A stretch of DNA of 64,000 nucleotides from Croceitalea dokdonensis DOKDO 023 (GTDB lineage Bacteria; Bacteroidota; Bacteroidia; Flavobacteriales; Flavobacteriaceae), in contig NZ_LDJX01000005.1 in the NCBI RefSeq assembly GCF_001306415.1, positions 328,819-392,818 of the forward strand, written 5' to 3'. Numbering within the stretch: the first letter of the stretch is position 1; each line of letters starts with the position of its first letter. The notes under the pieces are model-generated. The model did not search any database, was not told the DNA's origin, and was given only the letters and a program-made list of their open reading frames with translations. Shown in pieces: positions 53,687 through 62,049 of the stretch. The position numbers and the translations under genes were made by a program.

Positions 53687-54922
53687 ATGAAATATTCTTT
53701 TTACCTCAGAAAATCTAAATCAGAAAGTGAAACCTTAGTCATGTTTTCTTGCTATTTCAATGAAGAAAAAAAAGAAATTCGTTTATTCTACCCAAAAATC
53801 AATTCTTCCCAAGCATTGGAATTTTGATAATAAATACCGAATAAATCAGCGAAACTTGCTTCTAAAAACCAAGCAGCTATCTCAAAACAACTAACAGATT
53901 TCGAGGATGCTTTTCATCTTATAAAATCTGGATTTGAGCTTGGCGAACTAGAGTTTGATAGTGCAACTTTAAAAGAGCATTTTGACAAGGTTTTTGAGAG
54001 GGTAAGTATGGCAAGTTCATTCTTTGAGGTCTATGACAAATTTATCGATGAAAAAATTAAGCTGAAGGAATGGAAAAAATCCACCGTTAAGCGTTATAAG
54101 AAAATAAAAAATTTGTTAATTGAATTTGAAGAAGTAAACAATCATAAACTCACTTTTGGAAAGGTCAATCAGAAGTTTTTTATTAAATTTAACGATTTCT
54201 GTTATGAGTATAAAAACCATTATACGAGTACCTTTAGCCGGAATTTAGGTCTATTTAAAACCTTGATGCTGTGGTCACTTAGCAATGGTTTTGCTTTTAA
54301 TGATGCCTTTAGGAGTTTTAAAAAGCCGCAGCGCGTATTAACTAGGGAGGAAGTGCTTAGCTTGAATCAGATACTATAAATACATACTACAACTTTTAAT
54401 TCAGCATGTTTACAAAAAGTTAAAGATGCCCTTGTGTTTCAATGTTTAACGGGAATGCGATACGGGGAGCTTAAGTTCATTAATCGTAGAGTGGTTACTT
54501 TAAATAATTGTATACTGCTTAAGGAAGAAAAAAATAGCAATAAAGACACTCGGCTTATACCCTTATCCAATATCGCTAAGGATATCCTCGGAAAATACGA
54601 TTATAAATTACCCTTAATCTCCAACCAAAAACAGAATGAGGCTATAAAGGAGGTAATTGAGAAAATTGGTTTTACCCATGATGTTGAGTATTCAAGGGTA
54701 AAAGGAGTGGTTCAAGAAAGGTTTGTGAGACAGTTTAAGGATAGGATATCTACGCATACCGCAAGGCCAAGTTTTATTACGATTATGCGCAATAAGGGTA
54801 TAGCGGATAAGACCATCATGAGCATAAGTGGCCACACGGGTATAAAGTCATTTAACCAATACCATCAAGTAGATAACGCTGCTCGATTAAATGCTATTAC
54901 CTCTGTTTTTGATAGTTTTTAA
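53687..54922 (+). pseudogene. Tyrosine recombinase (integrase), inactivated
   Basis: A single frame from ATG 53687 reads as a Bacteroidota integrase (MKYSFYLRKSKSESETLVMF...). It is broken by TGA-TAA-TAA at 53825-53833 (the lost stretch, WNFDNKYRINQ, is in a neighbouring frame) and again by TAA at 54377-54379. The second half keeps the catalytic pattern: LTGMRYGELKF (Arg), HTARPSFITIM (His-x-x-Arg region), SGHTGIKSFNQYHQV (His and Tyr). It is the likely mobiliser of the island, now dead. Confidence 0.85.
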
Positions 54923-54926
54923 TTTA

Positions 54927-55962
54927 TATGTAATTGCATATAAATAAATTGAATATCCGTAATTACACCTATATTTTGTATATTGTGCTGAAATAGCACT
55001 ATATAAAGCTATGAATTTATTCACGTTTACCGCTCATTTTGGAGATGAAAACACCTGCCGACAGCACTTTAAGGAACAACGGGATGCTCAAGGCGTGGTA
55101 TGCAAGAAATGTGGAAGCGTAGCGCACTACTGGAAAAAGGATAAATGCAGCTACGAGTGTAAATCTTGTAAATTCAGAACCTCTCTTCGTAGCGGAACGA
55201 TCATGCAAAATTCCAACCTACCATTTTTGGTATGGTATCGTGCCATGTTTTTGATGAGCACCACCAAGAAAGGTTTTTCAGCAAAAGAGATGCAACGTCA
55301 ATTAGGGCTAAAACGTTATGAGCCAGTATGGGCCATGGTCCACAAGCTGCGCAAAGCCATGGGAGATAGGGATGCCAGCTATACCTTAGAGGGTATGATA
55401 GAGATGGACGAAGGATATTTTACTATTGAATCCTCTGAGGTTGAGCAGAAGAAAGGCAAGCGTGGTAGAGGCGCGGCAGGCAAACAAAACGTTGCGGTCA
55501 TGGCAGAGAGCACCCAGCTTGAAGACCCAAGAACGGGCAACAAATCCAGTCAGGTCAGATACTTTAAAGCCAAAGTGTTACAAAGTCATCAATCCAATGA
55601 AATCAATGAAACCATTGAAGAATCGCTGGATGAAAAGTCTATCGTGCTCACCGATAAAAGTACCTCTTATGTGGATATTGCGGATTACGTAGAGATGCAC
55701 GTTATGGAAAAATCCAGTGAAGAATCCACCAAAGAGACCTTAAAATGGGTTCATATATTTATCCGTAACGCTAAAAGAAACCTACTGGGCAACTATCATA
55801 AAATAAAGGGTAAGTATCTGCAGGCGTATCTCAACGAATTTGTCTATAAACTCAACAGACGATACTTCGGAGAGAAACTATTTGATAGATTGATTATCAC
55901 CGCAATCAATTCTAATTAGGTATGAAAACGAATATTCAATAAATAAATGATAAATTACCATA
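54927..55962. mobile_element. IS1595-family insertion sequence with imperfect terminal inverted repeats
   Basis: Left end TATGTAATTGCAT... (54927-54960) and right end (55928-55962) are related as inverted repeats sharing TATG(G)TAATT and ATTGAATAT(C/T)CGT. The element starts four bases after the integrase stop and encodes one transposase. Confidence 0.7.
55011..55919 (+). CDS. IS1595-family transposase (ISXO2-like)
   Basis: 302 residues. N-terminal zinc ribbon (VCKKCGSVAHYWKKDKCSYE, then CKSC), then the ISXO2-like domain: GMIEMDEGYFTIE (first Asp), KSIVLTDKSTSYVDIADYV (second Asp), KWVHIFIRNAKRNLLGNYHK (third catalytic region), and a C-terminal NEFVYKLNRRYF. Length and motifs are intact, so it may still be active. 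It catalyses cut-and-paste or copy transposition of the enclosing element. Confidence 0.92.
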   Translation: MNLFTFTAHFGDENTCRQHFKEQRDAQGVVCKKCGSVAHYWKKDKCSYECKSCKFRTSLRSGTIMQNSNLPFLVWYRAMFLMSTTKKGFSAKEMQRQLGLKRYEPVWAMVHKLRKAMGDRDASYTLEGMIEMDEGYFTIESSEVEQKKGKRGRGAAGKQNVAVMAESTQLEDPRTGNKSSQVRYFKAKVLQSHQSNEINETIEESLDEKSIVLTDKSTSYVDIADYVEMHVMEKSSEESTKETLKWVHIFIRNAKRNLLGNYHKIKGKYLQAYLNEFVYKLNRRYFGEKLFDRLIITAINSN

Positions 55963-56164
55963 GTTATACGTTAGAGTGGAAAAGACGGACATAGTATGCC
56001 ACCTCCACCGGATTAAAGTGAGCATAGTAATATTGATTGCAAACCCCTTTATAGCATAGTTTAAAATGATTTTTTAGGTGGTTCAAAAAATCCGTTTTTA
56101 AGTGGTTCACTCTGACCTTTTTTTGAAGTCTACCTAATTTAGTTCCTAATTTTAACCTTATTTA
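55963..56164. other. IS21-like end remnants
   Basis: It contains an about 50-bp unit (55978-56027) that recurs at 63512-63560, and two GTGGTTCA modules (56078-56085, 56102-56109), the latter followed by CTCTGACC, the former by AAAAAATCCG. This modular layout resembles the multiple terminal repeats of IS21-family elements in Bacteroidota. No transposase remains. Confidence 0.4.
55978..56027. repeat. About 50-bp direct repeat, left copy (module boundary)
   Basis: It shares roughly 43 of 49 positions with 63512-63560, same orientation. Core: GACGGACATAGTAT then CCACC.CC.CCGGATTAAAG and TGAG. It lies to the left of the five-gene module. Confidence 0.8.
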
Positions 56165-57814
56165 TCAAAACCCAATAGCACTTCGTTCTTTTTTAGTTTG
56201 TAACTTTTCAGATTCACAAAGTTCCGTTAGCTTGTTGCGGAACGCTATACTTGGATCAAGCACCCGCGCCATTTTATACTTTCGGACAATGTTTTCGATT
56301 TCTCCTCCGCTAAGATCGTATTGTTCGGCAAGTTGCATGGCTGTAGGCTGCCGCAAGCCGCGGAGTTTGGTTTGCCAAATCTTTGCTCTTGTAGCGGTGC
56401 TAGGTCTTTTAAAACAGAGTTTGAATAGAAAACGTCTTTCAAAAGCCGTATCCAAGCTTTCTTCAAGATTGGTGGTGGCAAATAGAATGCCCTCAAAATC
56501 CTCCAAACAGTCCAGAAAGATATTCTGTATGGCATTTTCGGTCTTATCGATTTTGCTGGTGGTTTGGGCGTTTCGTTTTCCTAGAATGGCGTCCGCCTCG
56601 TTTAGGAGCATAATTGGGGTACGTTTTTCTCTGGCACAGAGTTCCTTATAATCCTTAAAAAGTGCTTTCACCAATTTCTGACTTTCCCCAAACCACATAG
56701 ATTTCAGTTCGCTAAGATCTACCTTCCAAATAGCTCTTGCCGTGGTTTTTGCAATTTGGTATACCGCTTCTGTTTTTCCGGTACCCGGTGCGCCATAGAA
56801 CAAGGTGCAAAGCCCTGTCCTAAAACCTTCCTGTTGTAAGGCTTTGGTAATTTGCTTGTATTTTAAAGGCCTTAGGGATTGGGTAATACTATCCAATTCG
56901 GTTTTTGTGGCCGCGTTATAGAAAAGTTTTTGCCTTACGATGCTAGTGGTGTTGATCAGCGGAATATCTTTTTCCTTTAGCATGAGCCGGATGGGAATAT
57001 CAAAAGTGGCCAGTTTTTTACTGCTCTGTTCCGTTAGCGATACGTTAGCATTGGAAAAATAGGTTTCTTGGTTCAGCTTTATGAACCCGTTTTTTATAAG
57101 TGGGGCAGATTCTTCGTAAATGGCTTTCTCATAAAAAATTTGATCTCTTTTATTGTCAAAAATACAGTCGCTAAATGAAGTGAGATGGGAGGATAGATTC
57201 CCTTTCAGATTATCGGCAATTAAGTAGATGTAACAGAGCCGGTCCGGCTGCGAAAGATGAAGTCCGTTTATATAATGGACAAAAGGCGTTTCCTTATAAC
57301 CTTCCAAGAGGTGGTTTACTTGCCTATACAATCTAGGGGTTTTTAAGCCCTCGCTCGCACATTTGTGCACCAAGCCGTAGATTTCTTTGCAAAGCTCTAC
57401 AGCATTTAAGGGTTTTTGAACCTGTTGTTCATAAGGTTTGTTTTCTATGATGGCGTCCCGTATGCGTTCGGAAATATGAAAGGCATAGCGTTCCGAACGG
57501 CCAAAGGAGAACAATCCCGTTCGGTCATCAAAAATACCTCTTTTTACAAGCGTGTCCATCTCTTTTTTATAGACAAAAAGTTCAATAGTGTTGCACTTAA
57601 AATATTTTGCTAGATCTGCCTGACTCGGTTTTGTTCCTTCGCTATTCACATCAAAAACGGCAACTAGCAGCATGGACTGGAATCGGGTGGTACCAAAATA
57701 GGTTTCTATCCGGTGAATATAATCGCTATCCTTGGTCAAGATTTCTTCACTTAGCTTACATCCCTTTACGGCTTTTGAAAATTGAATGATGTCTTTTAAT
57801 ATGTTGTTTTCCAT
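56165..57814 (-). CDS. AAA+ ATPase, island module gene A
   Basis: 549 residues from ATG 57814. The first ~330 residues are helical (possible winged-helix at about 60-120) without a known domain. AAA core: Walker A FYGAPGTGKTEA (GAPGTGKT 341-348), Walker B-position IMLLNEADAIL in which the usual Asp is Asn (LLNEAD 403-408), sensor 1 ATTN (446-449), arginine-finger pair ERR (459-461), and sensor 2 SGGEIENIVRKYKMA. It is divergent from the WYL-led operon across 120 bp. Classic SpoVK/CbbX-like AAA proteins remodel protein complexes; here it may power the module. The NEAD variant is seen in related Bacteroidota ATPases. Confidence 0.85.
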   Translation of the reverse strand: MENNILKDIIQFSKAVKGCKLSEEILTKDSDYIHRIETYFGTTRFQSMLLVAVFDVNSEGTKPSQADLAKYFKCNTIELFVYKKEMDTLVKRGIFDDRTGLFSFGRSERYAFHISERIRDAIIENKPYEQQVQKPLNAVELCKEIYGLVHKCASEGLKTPRLYRQVNHLLEGYKETPFVHYINGLHLSQPDRLCYIYLIADNLKGNLSSHLTSFSDCIFDNKRDQIFYEKAIYEESAPLIKNGFIKLNQETYFSNANVSLTEQSSKKLATFDIPIRLMLKEKDIPLINTTSIVRQKLFYNAATKTELDSITQSLRPLKYKQITKALQQEGFRTGLCTLFYGAPGTGKTEAVYQIAKTTARAIWKVDLSELKSMWFGESQKLVKALFKDYKELCAREKRTPIMLLNEADAILGKRNAQTTSKIDKTENAIQNIFLDCLEDFEGILFATTNLEESLDTAFERRFLFKLCFKRPSTATRAKIWQTKLRGLRQPTAMQLAEQYDLSGGEIENIVRKYKMARVLDPSIAFRNKLTELCESEKLQTKKERSAIGF

Positions 57815-57860
57815 GGGTTTTATAATTTGACACAAAAAAACCAAAGTACCTCGCCAAAGA

Positions 57861-57894
57861 ATGTCGCAGTAAAGTTTTATCTTATGTCGTCATA
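57861..57894. promoter_or_regulatory. Operator-like repeats in the divergent intergenic region
   Basis: ATGTCG occurs twice (57861-57866, 57884-57889), 23 bp apart, and the second lies in a short palindrome TATG-TCGT-CATA (57883-57894). Position between the AAA gene and the WYL regulator gene makes it a candidate autoregulatory site. Confidence 0.3.
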
Positions 57895-57934
57895 GGATGG
57901 CGGAGTGTGTTCCCACCTTTGAAAAATTAAGCTT

Positions 57935-58843
57935 ATGGCAAATTATAAACTCTTGAAACGCTTGGAGCGTATCATCTACTTTATTAAAACCGCCCCTGGG
58001 ATAAGTAAATTGGAACTGATCGATAAAATATGGGATACCACAGATCATGAGGTAAGCGAAAGAACTATTGAACGCGATTTTACCACCTTAAAAACAGACT
58101 ATGGTCTGGACATTGTTTATGACCGCAGCCTACGTGGCTACCGAATTGACGATGACGCGGAGCGTTTGGGAACTTTTTTCAAATTTGCGGAACTCTCATC
58201 CCTTGCAGATTTATACGAGGCAGGCTTAAAGGATTACAAAACCTTTCAGAAGTGGGTGATCCCAGATGATAGTTCGGCCTTTAAAGGGCTCCACAACATG
58301 CAAAAAATATTGCAGGGTATTACGCTTTCTCAAAAACTTTCTTTTACAAAAGTGAACTATTACCAGAATTCCAGAACAGTATATACCGTTACTCCATTAC
58401 GGCTAAAGGAATACCTAAACCGATGGTATCTTATTGCGGTTCCTGATTCCTTAGAGGAGATACGAACCTTTGGCCTAGACCGAATTGAAAATCTACAAGT
58501 TCTGCCCGAAAAGGCAAAACTAATAAAGGACGGCGAGAAACAATTGCACCAATTTTTAGATGTTATAGGTCTTAACTACAATGAAACGGACAAAGTAGAA
58601 AAGGTGGTGCTACAAGCACAAAATAAACAAATAAAATACCTGCGAAGTTTACCCTTGCACCATTCGCAAACCTGCGTCGAAGGCGAAAATGGTTGGGGTA
58701 GGGTTACCTATGAATTAAAGCCGAATTATGAGTTTGAAACGCAAATCTTAAAATTGGGTGCTATGGTAGTGGTAGAAAAGCCGCTTTGGTTCAGGGAACG
58801 GATTGCTGGGCATATTAAGGGGATGAATGAGTTATACACATAA
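57935..58843 (+). CDS. WYL-domain HTH transcriptional regulator, island module gene B
   Basis: 302 residues. N-terminal winged helix-turn-helix (about 1-70; RTIERDFTTLKTDYGLDIVY), central WYL domain with the signature RWYLIAVPD (Trp-Tyr-Leu 164-166) after YTVTPLRLKEYLN, conserved Arg177 and Arg183 (IRTFGLDRIENL), and a C-terminal WCX extension. WYL regulators commonly control phage-defence loci and sense nucleic-acid ligands. It heads an operon whose next start is 3 bp downstream, so it likely regulates the nucleases that follow. Confidence 0.92.
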   Translation: MANYKLLKRLERIIYFIKTAPGISKLELIDKIWDTTDHEVSERTIERDFTTLKTDYGLDIVYDRSLRGYRIDDDAERLGTFFKFAELSSLADLYEAGLKDYKTFQKWVIPDDSSAFKGLHNMQKILQGITLSQKLSFTKVNYYQNSRTVYTVTPLRLKEYLNRWYLIAVPDSLEEIRTFGLDRIENLQVLPEKAKLIKDGEKQLHQFLDVIGLNYNETDKVEKVVLQAQNKQIKYLRSLPLHHSQTCVEGENGWGRVTYELKPNYEFETQILKLGAMVVVEKPLWFRERIAGHIKGMNELYT

Positions 58844-58846
58844 TAT

Positions 58847-60034
58847 ATGATAGACTTTTACAAACAAATTAATGAGGTTGCAAAAAACCTTCCCGAATTA
58901 CCTAAAAGGCCAAAGAAAAATTTCTTTGATATTCTTGGTGTCGAAAGAAAGGAGACGATAAACTCGAAAATGTTAGCTTATTTTTTTGACCCAAACGAAG
59001 AGCATGGGTTCGGAACTTTGTTTTTCGATTGTTTGCTAAGGGTATTAAGTGAAAAGTCTAATTGCGATAGGTTTATCCAAGATTTTTCCGAACCTTTTGA
59101 AATTGCAATAGAAGTTGCAACTTCTTCCGCGGATAGTCCAGAGGATCGTTTAAAAAGGATAGACTTATTAATCACGGGTAGCCAATGGAGTATTATAATT
59201 GAAAACAAGCTATTTCATCACTTGGCGAATCCCTTGGATGTCTACGAACAACACGTGATAAATGATAAAAAAATTAGAAAAGAAGATATAACAGGTATCA
59301 TTCTGTCCTTAGATACAAAAAGTGAAGTAGCCTGTAAAGTTCATGAAACTCAATTCTTTAATGTGACGCATCAGGAACTAATCAATAAAGTACAACAGCA
59401 TCTCATCTTAACCGATATAGAGAATGATATCGATATTTTTTATTTACGCGAGTATGCAAAAACGATTAATTCACATTATAAAAATAAAATGAACGAACCT
59501 ATGTCAGACAAAATAGTAGCTTCTTTAATAGAACAAAAAGAAGCAGTAAACAATATTATAAAAAAACGAACGGCTTCCATAAATTATATAGACGAGAAGA
59601 TAATAGAGGTATTTGCAGAAAAGGGATATCGATACGAAAAAGGTTGGTATTATGACCCTAAGTATAAAAACATTCGTTTTTTTATTACCCCAACTGAAGT
59701 AATTTTAGAAACCAACAGTATTGGTATAGCATATGAATTATGGGATGATTCGCTTTCAAAAGTTGGCATTGAAAATATAAAATTAATTCAGGAGAAATTA
59801 ATAAATCCGGAAGAAGGTAGATTTGATATTAGCGCTAAACATGATAAAGGAAACACTATGAAAAGGGTGGTTACGTATAGAGATGAAAATTTTCTATCTC
59901 ATAAAGAAGATACTATTAAAGGAAAATTAGGAGCTATTTTAGATAATCATTTTTTTAATGATGGTGGGGTAATACAAAACGTGCAGTGCTATCTCCCTGA
60001 AACCTTGCAAGCTACTACAACAGAGGATAATTAA
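58847..60034 (+). CDS. PD-(D/E)XK nuclease-superfamily protein (PDDEXK_4 type), island module gene C
   Basis: 395 residues. The nuclease signature is ETINSKMLAYFFDPNEEHGF (acidic residue on the first helix), RIDLLITGSQWSIIIENKLF (Asp106, Glu119, Lys121), and VYEQHVIND (conserved Gln/Tyr helix). The C-terminal 180 residues are beta-rich with no known domain. Predicted metal-dependent DNA nuclease. It starts 3 bp after the WYL gene and ends 14 bp before the DUF2779 gene. Sequence is noticeably more AT-rich than housekeeping genes in the window, consistent with transfer. Confidence 0.88.
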   Translation: MIDFYKQINEVAKNLPELPKRPKKNFFDILGVERKETINSKMLAYFFDPNEEHGFGTLFFDCLLRVLSEKSNCDRFIQDFSEPFEIAIEVATSSADSPEDRLKRIDLLITGSQWSIIIENKLFHHLANPLDVYEQHVINDKKIRKEDITGIILSLDTKSEVACKVHETQFFNVTHQELINKVQQHLILTDIENDIDIFYLREYAKTINSHYKNKMNEPMSDKIVASLIEQKEAVNNIIKKRTASINYIDEKIIEVFAEKGYRYEKGWYYDPKYKNIRFFITPTEVILETNSIGIAYELWDDSLSKVGIENIKLIQEKLINPEEGRFDISAKHDKGNTMKRVVTYRDENFLSHKEDTIKGKLGAILDNHFFNDGGVIQNVQCYLPETLQATTTEDN

Positions 60035-60048
60035 TCAAATAACTAGTA

Positions 60049-62049
60049 ATGAAATCCAAACCCCGCTACCTCACCAAATCCAGATTTAAGTTGGCCTTGG
60101 ATTGCCCAACAAAACTATATTACACTAGAAATCCATTGTATGAGGATACTAGTGAAACGGATAGTTTTTTACAAGGTCTGGCACAAGGCGGTTTTCAGGT
60201 AGAGGAATTGGTGCGACTCTATTTCCCAGAGGGTGTGGCCATTCTGGGTGATGATTGGGATTATGACAAACTAGCCCAGCGTACCTCTGAATTATTAGAG
60301 GAAGAAAATGTGACTATTTTTGAGGCCGCTTTTTTATTTGATGGTTTATTTATACGTGTAGATATTTTAGAGAAAAAAGGAAATAATATTCGTTTGATTG
60401 AAGTTAAAGCGAAGTCCATTGATGGTGAATCGCACAGCTCATTCCTTACGAAATCTGGTGTTAATACTAAAATGCAAGGGTACTTATATGACGTGGCATT
60501 TCAACAATATGTGATTCAGAAGTGTTACCCAAACTGGAAAATTAAAGCATTTCTTAATCTAGTAGACAAGTCAAAACATACAACGGTAAATGGTTTGAAC
60601 AGTCATTTTAAAATTGTACCCAATGCTGACCTAAGAACTGGGGTGATGGTTACTCCAAATTTAAAAAGGGAGGACTTGGGAGCATCCATTTTAGCGATGA
60701 TATCGGTTGAAGAAGAAGTGCAACTAATCCTATCGGAAAACCCTCAAGACCCGGAGCGTACGTTTGCCGACACGGTCGAATTTTATAAGCATCACTATGC
60801 CAACAACATGAAGATTGACACCTCTATTGGTTTGCATTGTCAGGGCTGTGAATTTAAAAATGATTCTCCAGAGCCAAACAAAAAAAGTGGTTTTCACGAT
60901 TGCTGGATGACTCAATTGCCAAACGTACGACCAGATTTAGTACCGCTTTCCAGAACACGTTTAAACGATCCCAAGACCTATGACGTTTGGTACAAGCCCG
61001 CCAAGGATGCGGTTGTTGAACACCGCTACTTTATGGACGAGCTTACACGGGAAGATGTGAAGGACGATCCAGGAGCCAATGGTTTTAGCAGGTCGGACAG
61101 GCAATGGATACAAATAGAGAAGACCATTACCCAGGATAATACCATTGAAGTCGATGTTGCTAATCTGCGCTTGGAAATGAGCCAATGGAAGTATCCCTTG
61201 AACTTTATAGATTTTGAAACCTGCGCCGTGGCTATTCCTTTTACATCCGGTATGCGGCCTTATGAGCAACTGGCTTTTCAGTTTAGTCATCATATTGTTT
61301 ATGAAGACGGAAGGGTCGTGCACCATTCGGAATACATCAATTTAGAAATAGGTGTGTTTCCAAATTTTGATTTCTTAAGGGCTTTAAAGAAATCGCTGGC
61401 GCAAAATAAGGGTTCTATTTTTAGGTATCATAATCATGAGAATACAATAGTAAATGTTATTTACAATCAGTTGCTGAGCTCAAAAGAGCCGGATAGGGAA
61501 GAATTATTTCGCTTTGTAGAAAGTATAAGTCACCCTACAGGAAGTAGTTTGCGTACGTTTCCACCAGGAGAAAGGGATATGATAGATTTACAGCGAACGG
61601 TACTGCGTAATTATTACCATCCGCAAACGGGTGGTTCCAATTCTATTAAGGCCATCCTTCCTGCTGTATTGGAATCTAGCAGCCTTCTTAAATCCAAATA
61701 CACTAAAACCATAAAAGATATTAATTTAAGCTCGCTAAACTTCGATGATGAATACCGATTTTTGACCTTGGAAGACGGGGTGCCTATAAATCCGTATAGC
61801 CTGCTACCACCACTGTTCGACGGAATTTCTAACGAACAATTAGAAGATGCGGTGGCGTCTGCAAGTGCCGAGATAAGGCAGATAGCCGATGGCGGAGCAG
61901 CACTCTTCGCCTATGCGAAAATGCAGGATGAAACCATTGGCGACTTGGAACGCAAGGAAACCAAGAATGCCCTGTTGCGCTATTGCGAACTGGATACCCT
62001 TGCCATGGTGATGATCTACGAACATTTTAAGGAGTTATGCGAGTTGTAA
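60049..62049 (+). CDS. DUF2779 protein: Cas4-like 4Fe-4S nuclease fused to a DEDDy exonuclease, island module gene D
   Basis: 666 residues. N-terminal half is Cas4/AddB-like: Cys19 (LALDCPTKLYY), Glu92, Asp105 in FIRVDIL, Glu118 and Lys120 in RLIEVKAKS, then Cys264, Cys267 and Cys285 (LHCQGCEF, FHDCWM), giving the four Cys expected for a 4Fe-4S cluster. The C-terminal half matches DUF2779 with a DEDDy exonuclease pattern: FIDFET (Asp388, Glu390), Glu464, IDLQ (Asp513) and YCELDTLAM (Tyr645-x3-Asp649). Two intact nuclease sites in one chain suggest end resection or degradation of foreign DNA or RNA. Its stop abuts the next ATG. Confidence 0.85.
   Translation: MKSKPRYLTKSRFKLALDCPTKLYYTRNPLYEDTSETDSFLQGLAQGGFQVEELVRLYFPEGVAILGDDWDYDKLAQRTSELLEEENVTIFEAAFLFDGLFIRVDILEKKGNNIRLIEVKAKSIDGESHSSFLTKSGVNTKMQGYLYDVAFQQYVIQKCYPNWKIKAFLNLVDKSKHTTVNGLNSHFKIVPNADLRTGVMVTPNLKREDLGASILAMISVEEEVQLILSENPQDPERTFADTVEFYKHHYANNMKIDTSIGLHCQGCEFKNDSPEPNKKSGFHDCWMTQLPNVRPDLVPLSRTRLNDPKTYDVWYKPAKDAVVEHRYFMDELTREDVKDDPGANGFSRSDRQWIQIEKTITQDNTIEVDVANLRLEMSQWKYPLNFIDFETCAVAIPFTSGMRPYEQLAFQFSHHIVYEDGRVVHHSEYINLEIGVFPNFDFLRALKKSLAQNKGSIFRYHNHENTIVNVIYNQLLSSKEPDREELFRFVESISHPTGSSLRTFPPGERDMIDLQRTVLRNYYHPQTGGSNSIKAILPAVLESSSLLKSKYTKTIKDINLSSLNFDDEYRFLTLEDGVPINPYSLLPPLFDGISNEQLEDAVASASAEIRQIADGGAALFAYAKMQDETIGDLERKETKNALLRYCELDTLAMVMIYEHFKELCEL

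Noticed and set aside
60049..62049. DUF2779 gene considered as CRISPR Cas4
   Set aside because: The Cas4-like half is real but there is no Cas1, Cas2 or array, and it is fused to a DEDDy exonuclease.
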